A stretch of 64,000 nucleotides of DNA from Bacteroidota bacterium (GTDB taxonomy: Bacteria > Bacteroidota > Bacteroidia > UKL13-3): positions 1 through 64,000 of the forward strand of contig JAIYCU010000033.1 in NCBI GenBank assembly GCA_027487835.1, written 5' to 3'. The notes beneath the pieces were generated by a model, which saw only the letters and a list, made by a program, of their open reading frames with translations, searched no databases and had not been told where the DNA came from. Both the position numbers and the translations under genes were made by a program. Shown piece after piece: positions 61,069-64,000 of this stretch; positions within the stretch are counted from its first letter, which is position 1; each line of letters opens with the position of its first letter.

Positions 61069-61106
61069 CAAACTAGTAAACCAATTTTAAATTATAATAT
61101 AATAAT

Positions 61107-62360
61107 ATGTCTTATTTATTCACCTCAGAGTCTGTTAGTGAAGGACACCCAGACAAGGTTGCCGATCAAATTTCGGATGCGTTAATTGATAACTTTTTGG
61201 CTTTCGATCCAGATTCAAAAGTTGCTTGTGAAACGTTAGTTACAACAGGTCAGGTTGTATTAGCCGGAGAAGTAAAATCACGCGCTTATCTTGATGTACA
61301 AGAAATTGCACGTGGCGTAATTCGTAAGATTGGATACACAAAGAGCGAGTATATGTTTGAAGCAAATTCTTGTGGAATCTTATCGGCAATTCATGAGCAA
61401 AGCGCAGATATTAATCAAGGAGTAGACCGTAAAAAGAAGCAAGATCAGGGCGCTGGCGACCAAGGAATGATGTTTGGTTATGCTACCAATGAAACAGAAG
61501 ATTACATGCCTTTAGCCTTAGATTTGGCGCATAAGATTTTAATTGAACTAGCCGCATTAAGAAGAGAAAACAAAGCCATTAAGTACTTAAGACCTGATGC
61601 AAAATCACAAGTTACGCTAGAGTATGACGATAACAATAAGCCAGTAAGAATAGATTCAATTGTGGTTTCTACCCAACATGATGATTTTGATACTGAGCCT
61701 AAAATGTTGGCTAAAATTAAATCAGATATCGTAAAAGTTCTTATCCCTAGAGTAAAGGCTAAGTACAAGAAATTTGCGCACTTGTTTAATGATAAAATCA
61801 ATTATCATATTAACCCAACAGGTAAGTTTGTAATTGGTGGTCCACATGGTGATACTGGTCTAACTGGCCGTAAAATTATCGTGGATACCTATGGTGGTAA
61901 GGGTGCACATGGTGGAGGCGCTTTCTCTGGAAAAGATCCTTCAAAGGTTGACCGTTCAGCTGCTTATGCAACTAGACATATAGCTAAGAACTTGGTTGCT
62001 GCTGGCCTGTGTGAGGAAGTGTTAGTACAAGTTTCTTATGCAATTGGTGTAAAAGATCCAATGGGGATTTATGTAAATACCTACGGAACTGCCAAGGTTA
62101 AAATGACAGATGGGGAGATTGCTAAAATTGTAGAAAAATTATTTGACATGACGCCTTACGGAATCGAAACCCGTTTAAAATTGCGTAACCCTATCTATAG
62201 TGATACCGCTGCTTATGGTCACATGGGACGTAAAAACGAAATCAAAGAAGTTAGCTTCAAAGGTCCTGATGGTAAAATGAAGAAATTCAATGTTGAATTG
62301 TTTACCTGGGAAAAGCTGGATATGATAGACAAAGTTAAAAAGGCATTTAAGCTTAAATAA
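61107..62360 (+). CDS. metK: S-adenosylmethionine synthetase
   Basis: MetK makes S-adenosylmethionine from methionine and ATP. The 417-residue product starts [20 protein letters not shown], has [20 protein letters not shown] and [20 protein letters not shown], and the signature [20 protein letters not shown]. All are normal for the family. It is a single-gene unit: two-box promoter, structured leader of about 165 nt, gene, then an iterated 16-mer and an intrinsic terminator 29 bases after the stop. Control by a leader RNA is likely from structure and gene identity but is not shown. Confidence 0.97.
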   Translation: MSYLFTSESVSEGHPDKVADQISDALIDNFLAFDPDSKVACETLVTTGQVVLAGEVKSRAYLDVQEIARGVIRKIGYTKSEYMFEANSCGILSAIHEQSADINQGVDRKKKQDQGAGDQGMMFGYATNETEDYMPLALDLAHKILIELAALRRENKAIKYLRPDAKSQVTLEYDDNNKPVRIDSIVVSTQHDDFDTEPKMLAKIKSDIVKVLIPRVKAKYKKFAHLFNDKINYHINPTGKFVIGGPHGDTGLTGRKIIVDTYGGKGAHGGGAFSGKDPSKVDRSAAYATRHIAKNLVAAGLCEEVLVQVSYAIGVKDPMGIYVNTYGTAKVKMTDGEIAKIVEKLFDMTPYGIETRLKLRNPIYSDTAAYGHMGRKNEIKEVSFKGPDGKMKKFNVELFTWEKLDMIDKVKKAFKLK

Positions 62361-62370
62361 ATCTTTATTT

Positions 62371-62386
62371 GGTTCAAACCGAAACC
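62371..62386 (+). repeat. Iterated 16-mer GGTTCAAACCGAAACC, intergenic
   Basis: It is the only exact decamer copy outside a gene, 10 bases after the metK stop and 3 bases before the terminator stem. Confidence 0.88.
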
Positions 62387-62389
62387 ATA

Positions 62390-62418
62390 AAAAGGCAACC
62401 CTATAGGTTGCCTTTTTT
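62390..62418 (+). terminator. metK intrinsic terminator
   Basis: An 11-bp perfect stem AAAAGGCAACC / GGTTGCCTTTT with loop CTATA, ending in six T residues. It is strong and can also work on the minus strand. Confidence 0.9.
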
Positions 62419-62439
62419 GTGGTTTAATTCTTAGCCAAC

Positions 62440-63072
62440 ATGAAAACTTACCTAATTGCAATTGCCCTCTTGGCCACTATGTTATTTGCTTGTGATGCCC
62501 CTGCATCCAAAAAGAAAGTTGCTGCAAAATCTAATGCTGTAGATAAAGGAAAAACCCCTTTTGCCTCAGCAGAAGCACATCAGTTTATGAATTGGTGGCT
62601 TATGCAAAACCCTATAACTGTGAATTTAAACGACCAGTTTAGAGCAAAGCTTTTCTATAAAAAGGATGTAATAGAGCTGTTCAAATTCCTTAAAAAAAAT
62701 GGCCAAAAGGCATCACTTTTTGAGGGAATTCAGGATACAATAAATGGTTTAAGTTATAAAAGGTTTGATCCAACAAAAATTGCATCTACCAATGTGAATT
62801 GGATAGACCAAGACCGTCTTAGATCTTGCCGCAAAATTAGTAAGGATGCCATGTGGGAATGTTTGCAACAAGATTATGGAATTACTGATTACTATTATGT
62901 GTCATTACCGCTTTTTTCTAGTGACAAAAATTGGGCAGTTGTGAGTATTAATTATATGGAAGTTTCAGGTAAAAAGAGCAAGGGTGCCAATAGACTGTTT
63001 AAAAAAACTGGCTTCAATCAGTGGGAGGAAGTTGCTATTTTAACCTTTTGGGGGAAATTTGAATCCGATTAA
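62440..63072 (+). CDS. Lipoprotein of unknown function
   Basis: The 210-residue product starts MKTYLIAIALLATMLFACDA, a lipobox (LFAC) with Asp at +2, followed by a basic linker (SKKKVAAKSNAVDKGK) and a globular domain of about 165 residues with a Cys pair (CRKISKDAMWEC). In enterobacteria Asp at +2 would retain it in the inner membrane; sorting in Bacteroidota is different. I do not recognise the domain. It is convergent with the 3HCDH-domain gene, overlapping by four bases. Confidence 0.78.
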   Translation: MKTYLIAIALLATMLFACDAPASKKKVAAKSNAVDKGKTPFASAEAHQFMNWWLMQNPITVNLNDQFRAKLFYKKDVIELFKFLKKNGQKASLFEGIQDTINGLSYKRFDPTKIASTNVNWIDQDRLRSCRKISKDAMWECLQQDYGITDYYYVSLPLFSSDKNWAVVSINYMEVSGKKSKGANRLFKKTGFNQWEEVAILTFWGKFESD

Positions 63073-63746
63073 AACGCTTCCCCTTTCAAATACTTCGTTT
63101 TTAGCAGTGGGCAAATTTTATATCTTGCCTCATGTGTGTCTTGGTAAATTGCTTCCAAGGTTTCGTAAACGTGTTTAATTCCAATTTTATTAGCCCATTC
63201 AAAGGGTCCAAACGGATAATTTGTTCCAAGTTTCATGCTGGTATCAATGTCCGATATACTAGCCGTGCCCTCTTGTAATGTATAGCAAGCCTCATTTATA
63301 ATCATAAAAATGATTCTTGGAGTAATCATACCAACTCTATCCTCAACCACTTTGTATTCCCACTTCAATTTTTCCATTACGGTTTGAACCGATGTTTCAT
63401 TTGATGCATAGCTGAAACTTAATTCTGCTAAACTCCTATTGATAAAAGTTGGCAATGAATTGATACCAACAAGAATGCACTCGATTGGTCTTCCGAACTC
63501 AAATATAGCTTGTGCTAATTGTTGTTTTACTGCACAAACAAAAACAACTGTATTTTTTAGTCCCGCATAATATTTTATTTGATCTTTTTTCTCATCGAAT
63601 TTTAAATCGAAAATTATATGGTAATCATGTAAATTGGCACTCAAAACATCTGAGTCATCAATTTCAGTTATTTCGCATGAAACACCTTCAAGCTTTTCTT
63701 TTAATTCTTTTATGCGGTTCTTTGAACCTCTCGCCAAAATTTTCAT
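63069..63746 (-). CDS. 3-hydroxyacyl-CoA dehydrogenase C-terminal domain protein with degenerate N-terminus
   Basis: The 225-residue product (ATG at 63746, MKILARGSKNRIKEL) has a C-terminal 3HCDH domain: VVEDRVGMITPRIIFMIINE, then EEACYTLQ-like text and IDTSMKLGTNYPFGPFEWAN, as in 3-hydroxybutyryl-CoA dehydrogenases. The N-terminal 100 residues occupy the place of the NAD-binding fold but lack GxGxxG, the NTSS loop and the catalytic HFFNP, so it is unlikely to be a working dehydrogenase. It is probably a related pseudoenzyme. A frame extension to 63788 is less likely. It is divergent from ridA; an iterated decamer is at 63381. Confidence 0.75.
   Translation of the reverse strand: MKILARGSKNRIKELKEKLEGVSCEITEIDDSDVLSANLHDYHIIFDLKFDEKKDQIKYYAGLKNTVVFVCAVKQQLAQAIFEFGRPIECILVGINSLPTFINRSLAELSFSYASNETSVQTVMEKLKWEYKVVEDRVGMITPRIIFMIINEACYTLQEGTASISDIDTSMKLGTNYPFGPFEWANKIGIKHVYETLEAIYQDTHEARYKICPLLKTKYLKGEAF
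63381..63390 (+). repeat. Iterated decamer copy GGTTTGAACC (VQT frame on minus strand)
   Basis: Exact copy in the 3HCDH-domain gene, encoding Val-Gln-Thr of TSVQTVMEK. Confidence 0.85.
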
Positions 63747-63768
63747 ATTCGCAGCAAATTCATTCAGA

Positions 63769-63776
63769 CAAAGATA
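63769..63776 (-). promoter_or_regulatory. -7-like element TATCTTTG upstream of the 3HCDH-domain gene
   Basis: TAnnTTTG match on the minus strand, 22 bp before the preferred ATG at 63746; it supports that start over 63788, which lies upstream of the element. Confidence 0.38.
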
Positions 63777-63790
63777 AAAACCCAACACGT

Positions 63791-64000
63791 ATGGAAAAGA
63801 AAATAATAACTTCTTCTAATGCCCCCGCTCCAATTGGCCCTTATAGCCATGCTGTTTTATTAAATGGTATATTATATACCAGTGGACAAGTTGCCAAAGA
63901 TGCGGCAACAGGAGAAATGATGCAAAGTGACATAATGGTTGAGACCCATAAAGTTATGCAAAATTTACAAGCTATTTTGTTGGCTGCTGATATGGATTTT
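63791..64000 (+). CDS. ridA: RidA family enamine/imine deaminase, N-terminal part (cut by window edge)
   Basis: The 70 visible codons start MEKKIITSSNAPAPIGPYSH, followed by LNGILYTSGQVAKDAATGEM and VETHKVMQNLQAILLAADMD. This is the YjgF/YER057c/UK114 family, which hydrolyses reactive 2-aminoacrylate and related enamines. The usual protein has about 125 residues, so a little over half is here; the catalytic Arg near residue 105 lies outside the window. It is divergent from the 3HCDH-domain gene. Confidence 0.94.
   Translation, partial: MEKKIITSSNAPAPIGPYSHAVLLNGILYTSGQVAKDAATGEMMQSDIMVETHKVMQNLQAILLAADMDF

Noticed and set aside
1-64000. CRISPR arrays, tRNA or rRNA genes, insertion sequences, integrases
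   Set aside because: There are no regularly spaced repeats, cloverleaf-like segments in the gaps or transposase/integrase frames; gaps between genes are below 300 bp.

Overview
The window is a gene-dense, AT-rich stretch of chromosome from a member of the Bacteroidota, probably an aerobic, pigmented Sphingobacteriales/Chitinophagales/Cytophagales-like bacterium. The signs are TonB-dependent receptors with carboxypeptidase-regulatory N-termini, a GH3/serine-hydrolase fusion, a CarB without its C-terminal allosteric domain, several TAnnTTTG -7 promoter elements close to start codons, few Shine-Dalgarno sequences, and a carotenoid cluster of the crtI/crtB/idi type with a MarR regulator. I see no rRNA, tRNA, CRISPR array, insertion sequence, integrase or phage gene. 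Both window edges cut a gene: an RRM-type RNA-binding protein on the left and RidA on the right.

Layout. 1-9.4 kb: RRM fragment, GH3/serine-hydrolase fusion, mutL, a rhomboid protease, a sodium:solute symporter coupled to an AlbA-type protein, a secreted unknown and purQ. 9.4-19.7 kb: membrane glycosyltransferase, isocitrate dehydrogenase, class III aminotransferase, a small unknown, a PhoD-like phosphatase with a putative HTH protein, a flavin oxidoreductase with a sugar nucleotidyltransferase, and glyA. 19.7-32.2 kb: pullulanase, a degenerate receiver protein, an ECF sigma/membrane protein/periplasmic protein operon, a CoA-transferase, two amidohydrolases, a second rhomboid and an EEP-family hydrolase. 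32.2-48.1 kb: two outer-membrane receptors (one behind a TPP riboswitch), carB, gtrA, radC, rpsT, an A-type Fe-S carrier, 3-hydroxyacyl-CoA dehydrogenase, a GNAT enzyme, an M28 peptidase, a LolC/E-like permease, a methyltransferase and rbfA. 48.3-64 kb: an outer-membrane protein, then the carotenoid region (crtD-like desaturase and marR on the minus strand; TonB receptor, crtI, crtB, an unknown gene and idi on the plus strand), an M1 aminopeptidase, metK behind a structured leader, a lipoprotein, a 3HCDH-domain protein and ridA.

The most striking signal is not a gene. It is a decamer, GGTTCAAACC (reverse complement GGTTTGAACC), read 18 times exactly in 64 kb, nine in each orientation. Two further copies are the perfect palindrome GGTTCGAACC, and there are many one-mismatch copies. 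Seventeen of the 18 exact copies lie inside genes of unrelated function and are read in several frames (Val-Gln-Thr, Gly-Leu-Asn, Gly-Ser-Asn, Phe-Lys-Pro). Four share the longer 16-mer GGTTCAAACCGAAACC. This looks like a genome-wide iterated motif comparable in kind to cyanobacterial HIP1 or to DNA-uptake sequences, and I know of no such motif described for this group. Second is the metK leader, where two mutually exclusive base-pairing schemes suggest a switch. Third is the compact 3'-end architecture: convergent genes overlap, and intrinsic terminators of minus-strand genes sit inside the coding sequence of their plus-strand neighbours.
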